Virus record (IMG/VR): IMGVR_UViG_3300044516_001618
Location: 1-42,270 of that record
Length of the DNA: 42,270 bases
Reading direction: 5' to 3' (one strand)
Source: a virus
Of the stretch, positions 1-8,123 are shown one piece after another. The position numbers were made by a program, and so were the translations under genes. Within the stretch, counting starts at the first letter, position 1. Each line of letters begins with the position of its first letter. The notes under the pieces are model-generated. The model worked only from the letters and a program-made list of their open reading frames with translations, did no database searches and was not told the DNA's origin.

Positions 1-913
1 AACAAGATAATAAGCCACTAACAGGATTTATTCCGTGTTCAAAAAGCAATTGAATGTTTTCTGTTGAAATAAATGGTGTGTGAGTCTTATTTTTAACATT
101 TTTAACACGAATGTTAATGCCAAGAATCTTGGTTTTTTTTGCACTAATTTTATATTCTATTTTCTTCATTGTCGATGTTTCTAATCGACACGAAGCATAG
201 AACGGCAAAGCATTACCACCACCAGCAGTTGTCGTTGGATTTCCATAAAGAACACCAATTTTTGAACGAGTCTGATTCAAAATGACAACAGTAGCATCAT
301 TCTTTTCCATAACTGTGTTCAATTTTCGGAATTCTCTAGAACAAATCTTAGCTCTTTCTCCGGGTTGCTCATGCCCACCAACGATGCGTTTGAAATCAGC
401 TTTCGAAGCGTTTTCTGGAAGATTAACTTCTCTAAGCTCTCTAGCCGATGGACTTACGCCAATGGAGTCATAAACAATAGCAATCGGACATTCTTTTCTT
501 TTTGATCGAACAAATTCAATGGATTTATACATCTTCAAAAAGACATCTTCCAATGCTTGTGGAGTATGTCTGACAATTTTATTCAAGTCGCAATGTGATG
601 CTCGTTGAATAAATTCTTTATTGGCAGAATTTTCACAATCTTCCAAAATTGCAATTCCACCAGAACGCTGGCAACCGAACAAAACATTTGTTCCAATCAA
701 AGATTTTGAACTAGATGAAGGACCATAAATTTCCGTAAGCTTACCGCCCGGAACTCCACCACCCATAAACTTTCCACTACAAATATAATTGATTGCCAAA
801 TTTCCACTATCCACAAAATATTTAACGCTATCAATTTCAGCAACAATATCTCCACCAGTTTCATTTGCTAAATCTTGAAAGAAATTATCTTCATCGACTT
901 TTTTACGAGCCAT
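1..913 (-). CDS. uvsX: UvsX/RecA-like recombinase (3' end beyond window)
   Basis: Strand-exchange recombinase that polymerises on ssDNA in phage recombination and recombination-dependent replication. I translated the minus strand from the ATG at 913; it stays open for 304 codons to the window edge, so the C-terminus is missing. The Walker A loop reads GPSSSSKS, lacking the usual glycine before lysine, as in T4 UvsX (GPSKSFKS) rather than bacterial RecA (GPESSGKT). An NQTRSKIG strand and the L2-region motif TTAGGGNALPFYASCRLE are RecA/UvsX hallmarks. A strong ribosome-binding site (AAAGGAGAT) precedes the ATG. It lies directly downstream of gp32, separated by a hairpin, and gp32 is its usual functional partner. 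Confidence 0.9.
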   Translation of the reverse strand, partial: MARKKVDEDNFFQDLANETGGDIVAEIDSVKYFVDSGNLAINYICSGKFMGGGVPGGKLTEIYGPSSSSKSLIGTNVLFGCQRSGGIAILEDCENSANKEFIQRASHCDLNKIVRHTPQALEDVFLKMYKSIEFVRSKRKECPIAIVYDSIGVSPSARELREVNLPENASKADFKRIVGGHEQPGERAKICSREFRKLNTVMEKNDATVVILNQTRSKIGVLYGNPTTTAGGGNALPFYASCRLETSTMKKIEYKISAKKTKILGINIRVKNVKNKTHTPFISTENIQLLFEHGINPVSGLLSC

Positions 914-947
914 AGTATCTCCTTTGTATATTATTTTAATATGATAA

Positions 948-979
948 AGCGTGAACACACCCATAGATGCGTTCACGCT
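948..979 (-). terminator. Hairpin between gp32 and uvsX
   Basis: Perfect 9-bp inverted repeat AGCGTGAAC / GTTCACGCT, extendable by three pairs (one G-U) to a 12-bp stem with an 8-nt loop. On the minus-strand transcript it sits between the gp32 stop and the uvsX ribosome-binding site. Only a short U-run follows (TTTATC), so it may be a leaky terminator, a stability or processing hairpin, or an attenuator giving more gp32 than UvsX. Function is inferred. Confidence 0.55.
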
Positions 980-991
980 AAAAGTGATTGT

Positions 992-1996
992 TTAGATTCC
1001 GTCAAGTTGCTTCAAGAAATCATCATCGGCAAGAGATTCATCTTCGCCAATAACACTCTTTGAAACCTTCTTGGATACAAGAACTTCTTCTCTGATGACA
1101 TCAGAGCCAGTTATTACAGATTCTGCAGATTTTGCAGCAGCTTGAACTGGTGACTTGCTATAAAACTCATCGAGTTCTCCAGCCGAATCACCTTCAACAA
1201 CCATACCTGTATGAACACGAAGACCATGCTTGATTTCTTCGGAAGTCTTCAGTTTTCTCAACGCAGACAAATCGTTAAGATTGCTGAACCAATTCTCCAG
1301 TTCTTCTGGTGTTCCAGCGGGAGATTCTTCTTCAAACTTTGAAAAATCATAGTTTGGATACTCTCTATTCCCACTTTTAACAACCTTCTTTACAAGCCTA
1401 AAATCACATCCTGTTTTTGGATGTGTGATATCTCCTAAAGATTTTTCACCTGCAGCTTCATCGCCAGTTATAGCTCTCATAATCTTGCTATGAACTTGCT
1501 TGCCACAAGAATAAATCTTAGGTCCAACATTAGCTGCTGTAGCTTTATTCTTCGGATCAACCTCTGAACGCACAATTACATTGTAATAATAGCGTTCTAT
1601 AGGTTTGAGTTCTCGTGCTTTATTCTGAAGGTTTTCCTGTTCTTTTCCAGAAAGACCTTCGGACTTCTGCCACAAGTCAGAATAGTACTTGCAAATAATA
1701 CATTCACCACGCCAAGATTCTACACCTTTTTCGTTTTTGGAAAGCTCTCTAGGGCAATGATAGGTTTTCTTTTGATTGGTCGTGGGATTTGTCAGCGTGT
1801 GGATTCTGGTCGCACAGTAGAGTCGCTGACCTTTCTTTCTTGGAAGAAATCGCATCATTACGAATCCATCCCGATCTGGCATCTTCACAAACTTTTGAAG
1901 GTACTCGTTGTCAAGACCTCCGCCGCTTTCTGAGCTAACTCGTTTAGCTTCTGCTTTGATTTCGTTAATGTCTAGTGGTTCGTAGTCAATTCCCAT
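992..1996 (-). CDS. gp32: gp32-like single-stranded DNA-binding protein
   Basis: Coats ssDNA at the replication fork and during recombination. At 334 residues it is slightly longer than T4 gp32 (301). Visible features: a central zinc-binding pattern with H80 and C81 followed by C99-x2-C102 (ECIICKYY), as in the gp32 core, surrounded by aromatic and basic residues expected to contact DNA. The acidic C-terminal tail (GEDESLADDDFLKQLDGI) matches the protein-interaction tail of the family. The start has a good ribosome-binding site (GAGGTGA, about 6 nt upstream). The leader carries a stable hairpin at 2030-2052. It lies upstream of uvsX in the same direction. Confidence 0.88.
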   Translation of the reverse strand: MGIDYEPLDINEIKAEAKRVSSESGGGLDNEYLQKFVKMPDRDGFVMMRFLPRKKGQRLYCATRIHTLTNPTTNQKKTYHCPRELSKNEKGVESWRGECIICKYYSDLWQKSEGLSGKEQENLQNKARELKPIERYYYNVIVRSEVDPKNKATAANVGPKIYSCGKQVHSKIMRAITGDEAAGEKSLGDITHPKTGCDFRLVKKVVKSGNREYPNYDFSKFEEESPAGTPEELENWFSNLNDLSALRKLKTSEEIKHGLRVHTGMVVEGDSAGELDEFYSKSPVQAAAKSAESVITGSDVIREEVLVSKKVSKSVIGEDESLADDDFLKQLDGI

Positions 1997-2029
1997 AGTT
2001 CACCTCGTAGTTAAAAAGTTAAGTAGTTT

Positions 2030-2052
2030 GGACAACGAACAACTCGTTGTCC
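2030..2052 (-). promoter_or_regulatory. gp32 leader hairpin (candidate autoregulatory operator)
   Basis: Perfect 9-bp stem GGACAACGA / TCGTTGTCC with a 5-nt loop, about 34 nt upstream of the gp32 start codon on the minus strand. It is followed by an A/U-rich single-stranded stretch running to the ribosome-binding site. T4 gp32 represses its own translation by binding a folded leader element plus adjacent unstructured A/U-rich RNA, and this layout matches in outline. That it acts this way here is inference. Confidence 0.45.
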
Positions 2053-2063
2053 GACTTCGTTTA

Positions 2064-2092
2064 TTAGTATCATTATCTAGAATTCATTGCAA
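2064..2092 (-). promoter_or_regulatory. Possible sigma70-type promoter for gp32
   Basis: On the minus strand, TTGCAA (2092-2087) and TACTAA (2069-2064) are separated by 17 bp and point at the gp32 leader. Each hexamer is an imperfect match to consensus. The gap between gp32 and the upstream gene (1997-2126) is otherwise AT-rich and holds only this and the leader hairpin. Confidence 0.3.
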
Positions 2093-2126
2093 GATTAATT
2101 TATAAAAAAAACTATTCTTTTAAAAA

Positions 2127-2540
2127 TTAAATATTGATGGGCGAATCTGGATTCTGCAATTTCTCTTCTGACTCAACAACTTCCTTGTGCATTGCTGCGA
2201 GTTTATCTTGCAAATTTCCGTGTCCTTTGGATTCCAAATCTCCATTGAGATCATCTCTGTTTTGTCGTTCTTTTAAAAATTCTTCCTCTAATGCTTTCAA
2301 GATTTGTTGATTTTTCAAAAGCTGCTCTTTAATTTTTGCGTCTCTATCTTCCATGGATTCATCTTTCTTTTTTATGTTGATAATAGGATTTTGTTTTGGC
2401 TGAACTAATTTTTCAAGCATATATTTCTTGGATTCTTCCTTGCGATCTTTGCGTATAGCTTCACGCCTTAGTAGAATTTTTGCTTTGGACTTCTTTTCTC
2501 GTTCTTTACGCTTTTTTGCAATCTTTTCTTCTTTCTTCAT
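2127..2540 (-). CDS. Hypothetical Lys/Glu-rich coiled-coil protein
   Basis: 137 residues, not recognised. The N-terminal half is extremely rich in Lys, Arg and Glu (start MKKEEKIAKKRKEREKK). A middle segment with heptad-like spacing (KEQLLKNQQILKALEEEFLK) suggests a long amphipathic helix or coiled coil, and the C-terminus is polar. I place the start at the second of two close ATGs because AGGA lies 5 nt upstream of it. The gene follows the preceding stop almost immediately and precedes gp32, so it is probably co-transcribed with replication genes. The charge pattern suggests nucleic-acid or protein binding, but nothing more specific can be said. Confidence 0.6.
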   Translation of the reverse strand: MKKEEKIAKKRKEREKKSKAKILLRREAIRKDRKEESKKYMLEKLVQPKQNPIINIKKKDESMEDRDAKIKEQLLKNQQILKALEEEFLKERQNRDDLNGDLESKGHGNLQDKLAAMHKEVVESEEKLQNPDSPINI

Positions 2541-2547
2541 GATCATC

Positions 2548-3273
2548 CTACTTTCTTAGGTTAGGCACATTATCAGCAACTGCTCCGCCCCAATAAAGGT
2601 TGCCATGTTCCCTTTGTTTTTGGGTTTCAGAAAAATTCAACTCATTATCCGCCAAAAGATTCACATTGCCGGGAACAAAAAACTTATCGCTTATTTTTAT
2701 TTCCCGATTAGTGTCATCAATAATTGTAAGTATCTCACCATGTATAGAACCAGTCTTTCCATAAACTGCATACTTTTTATCCACCGTAAGTCTATATCCC
2801 TTGTTCCTTACTTCGGTAATCATTTGTGGTTCTGGGAAAAACACCACATTGTCTACAATTCTTTTTCCTGACTGCCCACTTGCAGTTAATTCTTTTTTTG
2901 AATTTGCCAATTGTTCGTGGGGATAAAGAGTATTCTGCCCCTGCAATGGAACTACTGCGGTGCTTTTTTCTGGCTCTACTTCTTGTGTTATAAAATTTCC
3001 AGAAGTCTGATCAAATAAGAATTTTTTGTTCTTTATGACCACACCATTATCAGCTTCTCTAAAAGTAATTTTCTTTTTAGCGAGTTCAAATATTTCAACA
3101 CCAATAACAAAAATATCTCTTCTTGCCAATTGACCCATGACACTACTTGCTAATGTTTCTAGAGAAACATCTTCAAATGGATCTCCGACCTTTTTCTTTA
3201 AGGTTTTTGTTTCTTCTTTGTTGTAATTCCCATCCTGTTTTTCATGATAAGAATAAATAATTTCGTAGCCCAC
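2548..3273 (-). CDS. Conserved-looking hypothetical protein
   Basis: About 241 residues, family not identified. Upstream in-frame codons overlap the 3' end of the preceding gene, so I favour a GTG start at 3273 just after a GGGGG run; GTG at 3279 is also possible. The N-terminus (GYEIIYSYHEKQDG) is followed by a KKKVGDPFEDVSLETLAS segment and a beta-rich stretch (RDIFVIGVEIFELAKKKITF), suggesting a small alpha/beta domain. A polar linker of about 60 residues leads to a second beta-rich part (YRLTVDKKYAVYGKTG). No catalytic motif is evident. It lies between a methyltransferase-like gene and the charged protein upstream of gp32. Confidence 0.6.
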   Translation of the reverse strand: MGYEIIYSYHEKQDGNYNKEETKTLKKKVGDPFEDVSLETLASSVMGQLARRDIFVIGVEIFELAKKKITFREADNGVVIKNKKFLFDQTSGNFITQEVEPEKSTAVVPLQGQNTLYPHEQLANSKKELTASGQSGKRIVDNVVFFPEPQMITEVRNKGYRLTVDKKYAVYGKTGSIHGEILTIIDDTNREIKISDKFFVPGNVNLLADNELNFSETQKQREHGNLYWGGAVADNVPNLRK

Positions 3274-3301
3274 ACGCACCCCCAGTGAACTAAATAAGTA
3301 A

Positions 3302-3928
3302 CTACTTAAACAAAATACCAGTTCCATATCTTGTTTCAAAAAAATTTGGCTTTACACCAACACTATCAGCAAAAGCCAAATACGCTTGTTTCACAGGTTT
3401 TAGATCCAAAGCATTGTCAATAATAATACAGCCATCATCGGACAAATATTCCCATGAAACTTCAAGCATATAGAGAATATAATCATAATTTTTTTCTTCA
3501 TTTATAAAAATTGCATCCCATTTTCTCTTCCCGATTCTATCGTGGAAATCATCATTTTTCATATTGCCTGTGAAAAAATCGAAATCTTTTTTGTAAGACT
3601 GCCTAATATTATAAAAGCCCATACGATTAGAAAAGTAAACATTTTCATCGGTTTGATGAAAAGCAAGAAAATACTCTGTTTCTAAACAAGACATAAAAAA
3701 GCATTTCTCTAATAATCCCAAATTAAAACTCAAAGATAATACACTCTTTGGCTTTATAAATTTGCCAAGATGATAATAAAAAGGAACATAAAGCGGGTCG
3801 CTATATGAAGGACTTCTTCTAGAATTTTCATCAATTAATTTGCAATCTTGAAGGAGTATCTTGCCGTTTACAAGTTTCTTTCTCAATAACTCTTTAATTT
3901 CTTTTTGAATGATATCAAAATTAAGCAT
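3302..3928 (-). CDS. Class I SAM methyltransferase-like protein (degenerate motif I)
   Basis: 208 residues. The pattern resembles class I (Methyltransf_24-type) methyltransferases: a strand corresponding to motif I at about residues 60-77 (PKSVLSLSFNLGLLEKC), WDAIFINEEKNYDY at 137-150 matching the usual WDaIFIDG-H-Y, and LSDDGCIIIDN at 162-172. The glycine-rich SAM loop is not conserved (SLSFNLG), so SAM binding may be altered or lost. A TATAAT lies 6 nt upstream of the ATG, so the transcript may be almost leaderless. It is divergent from the UDP-galactopyranose mutase gene, with 31 bp between them. Substrate unknown. Confidence 0.5.
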   Translation of the reverse strand: MLNFDIIQKEIKELLRKKLVNGKILLQDCKLIDENSRRSPSYSDPLYVPFYYHLGKFIKPKSVLSLSFNLGLLEKCFFMSCLETEYFLAFHQTDENVYFSNRMGFYNIRQSYKKDFDFFTGNMKNDDFHDRIGKRKWDAIFINEEKNYDYILYMLEVSWEYLSDDGCIIIDNALDLKPVKQAYLAFADSVGVKPNFFETRYGTGILFK

Positions 3929-3959
3929 AGAATATTATAGCTTTAACCACGGATATATT

Positions 3960-5072
3960 ATGTACGACTTTATTATTGTTGGGTCTGGATTTTTTGGATC
4001 GACATTTGCAAGGAAGGTTACCGACCTTGGAAAAAAATGTTTAGTTCTAGATAAAAAGCCACACATTGCAGGGGCAGCACACGATATGCCTCAAGATGAT
4101 TACTATGTTTCATCTTATGGCGCACATGTATTTCACACACATAGCGAAGAGGTATGGGAATTTGCCAATAACTTTTCTGAATTTATTCCATTTATAAATA
4201 GACCGAAAGTTCTATCGAATGAAAAAATATATTCATTTCCAATCAATTTGATGACACTTCAACAACTTTGGGGAATAAAAACTCCAGCTGAAGCAAAAAA
4301 AATATTAGAAGAAAAAAAAATTCCATGCGAAAATCCAAGTAATTTTGAAGAATGGGCATTATCCATGGTTGGAGAAGAAATATATAAAAAATTCTTCTAT
4401 GGATATACAAAAAAACAATATATGCGAGAACCAAAAGAACTTCCAACATCAATAATTCAAAGACTTCCTATTCGACTTACATATGACGAAAATTATTTTA
4501 CTACGAAATTTCAAGGTATTCCAAAAAATGGATATACAAATCTAATTTATAATATGCTTGATGGTATTGATGTTGAGGTTGGTGTAGATTTTATAAAGCA
4601 AAAAGAAAAACTAATGCGTCTCGCAAAACAGATTGTCTATACAGGTCGAATAGATGAATTTTTTGATTTTGAATTTGGGAAACTTGAATACAACACCATG
4701 AAATTTGAGAAAAAAGAATTTATTGGAGATCAACAAGGAAATGCAGTTATAAATCATGTTGATGAATCGGTTCGATATCTTCGAAGCATAGAACATCGTC
4801 ACTTCTACAAACACGGAGAGTCTATCAAACATTATGCTGGTAAAAAAGAAGATTTCACTAGCGTAATAACCTACGACATTCCAGCAACATATGAAGAAAA
4901 TCCAGACCCATTATACCCAATTAGAAATAAAATAAATTCTGAAATTTATCAAAAATATTCATCAATAAAACCAAGCAATGTAACATTTGGTGGAAGATTG
5001 GGAGAATATAAATATTTGGACATGGATCAAAGTATGGCTTCTGCTCTTCAAAAAGCTAAATCTTTTGAATGA
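3960..5072 (+). CDS. glf: UDP-galactopyranose mutase
   Basis: FAD-dependent enzyme that interconverts UDP-galactopyranose and UDP-galactofuranose, the donor of galactofuranose for surface glycans. 370 residues, the usual length. Start chosen at MYDFIIVG because the dinucleotide-binding GSGFFGS follows directly; the in-frame upstream codons look non-native. LDKKPHIAGAAHD matches the family's second FAD motif, and YGAHVFHTH and YTKKQYMREP are characteristic Glf segments. The C-terminus (GGRLGEYKYLDMDQSMASAL) matches the terminal FAD-contact motif. It is an isolated plus-strand gene among minus-strand replication genes, so it looks like an acquired metabolic gene, probably for changing host or virion glycans. 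Confidence 0.92.
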   Translation: MYDFIIVGSGFFGSTFARKVTDLGKKCLVLDKKPHIAGAAHDMPQDDYYVSSYGAHVFHTHSEEVWEFANNFSEFIPFINRPKVLSNEKIYSFPINLMTLQQLWGIKTPAEAKKILEEKKIPCENPSNFEEWALSMVGEEIYKKFFYGYTKKQYMREPKELPTSIIQRLPIRLTYDENYFTTKFQGIPKNGYTNLIYNMLDGIDVEVGVDFIKQKEKLMRLAKQIVYTGRIDEFFDFEFGKLEYNTMKFEKKEFIGDQQGNAVINHVDESVRYLRSIEHRHFYKHGESIKHYAGKKEDFTSVITYDIPATYEENPDPLYPIRNKINSEIYQKYSSIKPSNVTFGGRLGEYKYLDMDQSMASALQKAKSFE

Positions 5073-5074
5073 AA

Positions 5075-5512
5075 TTATTCATGATCATATAGACACAACT
5101 CAACACCAGCTTCTTTGAACATTGTTCTGGAAATGTCACAGGAATCTTTCCATCTTTTCGCCAATTCTTCTGATAAGTTTGGTGCTATGCATCTTTTAAT
5201 TCCACTTTGAATGATTAGAGAGGCACAACCAGAACATGGCATAAATGGATATGTAACTATAGAACATCCATCCAAATTCCTTTGAGCAAATAAAATAGCA
5301 TTAGCCTCTGCGTGGACTACCATTTTATACTTTATATCTCGATCATCATATCTTTGAGGATCATCACAAACACCTTTTGGAAATCCATTGTAACCTATAG
5401 AAACTATTCTTTTGTCGGAATCAAAAATAACAGCACCAACTTTGGTTGATGGATCTTTGCTCCAAAGAGAAATGTGTTTAGCTAAATCTAAAAATCTAAT
5501 ATCCCAAATCAT
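5075..5512 (-). CDS. Deoxycytidylate (dCMP) deaminase
   Basis: Zinc enzyme converting dCMP to dUMP for dTTP synthesis during phage replication. 145 residues from the ATG at 5512, which overlaps the upstream stop codon (TAATG), indicating translational coupling. Catalytic motifs are complete: HAEANA (H67, proton-shuttle E69) and PCSGC (C93, C96). DPSTKVGAVI and GYNGFPKGV near the N-terminus are typical of dCMP deaminases. It converges on the glf gene with a 2-bp gap, leaving no room for a separate terminator. Confidence 0.92.
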   Translation of the reverse strand: MIWDIRFLDLAKHISLWSKDPSTKVGAVIFDSDKRIVSIGYNGFPKGVCDDPQRYDDRDIKYKMVVHAEANAILFAQRNLDGCSIVTYPFMPCSGCASLIIQSGIKRCIAPNLSEELAKRWKDSCDISRTMFKEAGVELCLYDHE

Positions 5513-6054
5513 TAAATTCCTTCGCAATCTTCAGCATCATAAGCCATTAAATTACTTGCAAATTCGTCTTGTGGCTGGCAATAATTAGTTTTATACAAAA
5601 AATGATACGCATCAAAGATTCCCTCGTCATCTCTAAAAAAATCTTTTTCTATAGATACAGCTTTAAATCCCATGCTCTTGAAAAAAAGATGGGCATGAAA
5701 TCTTTCTTCGGAAATATAAGAATTTATATAATTTCGTTTATCTTTTTCTTCTGGATTGCAAGATTCTGAGCCTAGCTTGTCAATCAATTGATCCACCATC
5801 GCTCTGGCATAACCACGCCTACGATAATTTGGATTTATTGCTATGTTGATAATATAAAATCCTTTAGGCATCAATTCGTACAAAATAAAGCCAACTATAT
5901 TATTATCAACTATAATTACCTTTCCAATGTTGCCCCTATTTTTCAAACAATCCAAGAAATCTTTATGACACCAAGGTTGAGAAAAAGAATCTTTTTCAAT
6001 TTCTACAACCAAATCAATATCATCTTTTATCATCCAACGAATATTATATTTCAT
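5512..6054 (-). CDS. GNAT-family N-acetyltransferase (RimI-like)
   Basis: 180 residues with a GNAT fold. The acetyl-CoA pyrophosphate-binding motif A is NIAINPNYRRRGYARAMVDQL (about residues 69-89), with the R/Q-x-x-G-x-A signature as RRRGYA. The N-terminus (DIDLVVEIEKDSFSQPW) closely resembles RimI, which acetylates the N-terminus of ribosomal protein S18. A 20-residue polar insertion follows motif A, and the C-terminus has an unusual acidic tail. The end is translationally coupled to dCMP deaminase. The phage substrate cannot be predicted. Confidence 0.82.
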   Translation of the reverse strand: MKYNIRWMIKDDIDLVVEIEKDSFSQPWCHKDFLDCLKNRGNIGKVIIVDNNIVGFILYELMPKGFYIINIAINPNYRRRGYARAMVDQLIDKLGSESCNPEEKDKRNYINSYISEERFHAHLFFKSMGFKAVSIEKDFFRDDEGIFDAYHFLYKTNYCQPQDEFASNLMAYDAEDCEGI

Positions 6055-6060
6055 CTACAT

Positions 6061-6552
6061 TCACCGTTTTAAAATGTCTTCGGCATTGCACAATCCATCA
6101 TTTCCATCTCTGCCTTCGTATATGTCCTTATTTAATTTGTCCAACTCCTTACGCAAAGTATGTCCACGATTTTGTGCATTATCATGATTTTTATCCCAAG
6201 CTTTTAAATACATTTTTAAAAATCCAACCGCAGATTTTCTTTCTATAACTTTTCCGAATAACTCAACACATTCCTGATTGCATTGAGATTTAGCCTTGCA
6301 ATAAGTGTCAGAGCCTCCTTGGTCTTTATTTGAAATGTATATTTCGTTATATTTAGTCTCATAGGCAAGTTCGGCTAGTGATAGTTCTTTATTTGCCATT
6401 TCAAGTTGTTTTCCGTAATAATCAATCCAAGCATATTCCTTATCCATATATTCGCTCAATGTAAATTCATTGAATTTCATATTATCTGGATCAAGAATTA
6501 TTTCTTTATTATTTACAATTACCTTAATCTTTTCGCTCGGTATTTCTGACAT
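6061..6552 (-). CDS. UvsY-like recombination mediator candidate
   Basis: 163 residues, mostly helical. The layout matches T4 UvsY: an N-terminal Trp-containing helix (YMDKEYAWIDYYGKQLEMA), a helix rich in Ala/Glu/Leu ending in a tyrosine-rich turn, a polar loop, and a C-terminal helix pair ending in YLKAWDKNHDNAQNRGHTL, which parallels the SRGFAIKHIQ end of T4 UvsY. UvsY loads UvsX onto gp32-coated ssDNA, and both partners are encoded nearby. The gene sits 2 bp downstream of the replicative helicase, with a good ribosome-binding site (GAGGA). The assignment rests on pattern and context, not on catalytic residues. Confidence 0.5.
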   Translation of the reverse strand: MSEIPSEKIKVIVNNKEIILDPDNMKFNEFTLSEYMDKEYAWIDYYGKQLEMANKELSLAELAYETKYNEIYISNKDQGGSDTYCKAKSQCNQECVELFGKVIERKSAVGFLKMYLKAWDKNHDNAQNRGHTLRKELDKLNKDIYEGRDGNDGLCNAEDILKR

Positions 6553-6554
6553 GT

Positions 6555-8075
6555 TTATTCCTCTGCATCTATGACGCTGTTTTTGGGTGATGTAACTTTC
6601 TTCTTCTTCTTATCAACAGAGTAAGTATCAAAAGCAATATCTTCGCTTCGTTGCATTTGAACCCTAGTTAGCCTTTCCTTGTAAGTATCCACACTAATCT
6701 CGTAAATGTCCAAAGTTCCCATCGAAAAATCAAAAGCCATCTTGAATGGGAATCTTGATTTTCCATTTCTATGTTTTATAACAAATCCACGACCAACCTC
6801 TGCATCTTTTTCAATAGTTTGTTGATTGATCGACCAGAATCCATCCAAAGGTTTAAACTGATCAAATGATGTTCCGATATTTGATTCATCAATATATTGC
6901 GATATTTCTAACTTTGCAGCGGTTTGATTTGGTTGCACACAAGTTAATGTGCAATGTTGTTTCTCGACACCAAAGCCACGCAAATCTCTCAATATTCTAT
7001 AAGCAGATTCATACTTTTTCACAGTTGGATCATCTTTCATTTCACCAACATAATCTATAATAATCAATGCTGGTTTCCATCCCATTGCCTCTAATCGTGA
7101 ACAATATCCACGAATTCCATTCACATCTATAGAACCACCCGGAAATTGCTTTAATATAAAAAGATTTTGATCATCTTTGTCTTTTCCAAATTCGGCAATA
7201 GTCTTTTTTATCTGTTCTTTTGATTCTCTTAAAAGATTAATATCTATCTTTGCAAATTGACTTGTAAATCTCTGAGCAATACCAACTTCATCCATTTCTA
7301 ATGTTATGTACAAAACTTTGTGACCAAGAAGAACATTTGCAACAGCAGCCTTTACTAGTGCCAAACTTTTTCCAGTTCCCGGCAAACCAATCCAAGCTGC
7401 AATCTGTCCGGGAAATAAGCCACCATTCGTCAAGGCATCATCGATGGAAGGAAAACCACTAGTGAATCTTTCCTTGCCTTGAAATTGATCTTCCATTCTT
7501 CTGAACATCTCTTCGATATTCAAAAAATACTCTAATCCCGGTTCGTAGTCCGTATCCACACTCATAGACTCACGCATTTTTTCATAAACATAAGACCATG
7601 TTTTTTCGTCTTCTGGTGCTTCCGACATCTTTTGCAAACATTCATGAAATGCTACTTTAATTGCTTGTACCCTTGCAAAATATGTAACTCTTTCCAAAAG
7701 ATATTCACGAGTGTCAATACCGGGAACATAGTAGTCATATAAGGCTTCAAGTTCAGAAATATAATACAATTGAACTGAATTATCTTTTTCTTTGAGGTGA
7801 TTTAAAAGCTCTTGCTTCAAAACAGCCATGTGAGGAGAAATTCTTTTTTCTTGAAAATAATTGAATAATATTTTTGTAATAGTGACATGAACTTCATTGC
7901 TGAAATAATGGGGCTTTAATTTGTCTATGCTTTGAATGAGCATAGTCTGATCCATCAACAACATTCCAAGAATTCTTCTTTGAAATGTATCATCCCATGC
8001 AAAATTTGTTTTTATATTATCTGGATCGGAAAAAGAATCGAATTTGGATTGTTCTTCTGGTGTCAACTCTCGCAT
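6555..8075 (-). CDS. dnaB: DnaB/gp41-type replicative DNA helicase
   Basis: Hexameric 5'-3' helicase that unwinds the replication fork. 506 residues from the second of two close ATGs, which is correctly spaced from a GGAG. The N-terminal DnaB-like helical domain (about 30-150) is followed by a RecA-like ATPase: ERFTSGFPSIDDALTNGG leading to Walker A GLPGTGKS (about 230-237), a conserved YITLEMD strand (about 257), and Walker B ALIIIDYVGEM (about 336-346). VIKHRNGKSRFPFKMAFDF near the C-terminus is typical of DnaB motif 4. The C-terminal 40 residues are a charged, Lys-rich tail. It is followed directly by the UvsY-like gene. Confidence 0.92.
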   Translation of the reverse strand: MRELTPEEQSKFDSFSDPDNIKTNFAWDDTFQRRILGMLLMDQTMLIQSIDKLKPHYFSNEVHVTITKILFNYFQEKRISPHMAVLKQELLNHLKEKDNSVQLYYISELEALYDYYVPGIDTREYLLERVTYFARVQAIKVAFHECLQKMSEAPEDEKTWSYVYEKMRESMSVDTDYEPGLEYFLNIEEMFRRMEDQFQGKERFTSGFPSIDDALTNGGLFPGQIAAWIGLPGTGKSLALVKAAVANVLLGHKVLYITLEMDEVGIAQRFTSQFAKIDINLLRESKEQIKKTIAEFGKDKDDQNLFILKQFPGGSIDVNGIRGYCSRLEAMGWKPALIIIDYVGEMKDDPTVKKYESAYRILRDLRGFGVEKQHCTLTCVQPNQTAAKLEISQYIDESNIGTSFDQFKPLDGFWSINQQTIEKDAEVGRGFVIKHRNGKSRFPFKMAFDFSMGTLDIYEISVDTYKERLTRVQMQRSEDIAFDTYSVDKKKKKVTSPKNSVIDAEE

Positions 8076-8123
8076 GTACATCTCCGTTTTTATTTGATTC
8101 CAGAGATTACCAAATTTTACAAT

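Noticed and set aside
282-473. Plus-strand frame within the UvsX-like gene
   Set aside because: Shadow of the clearly coding minus strand.
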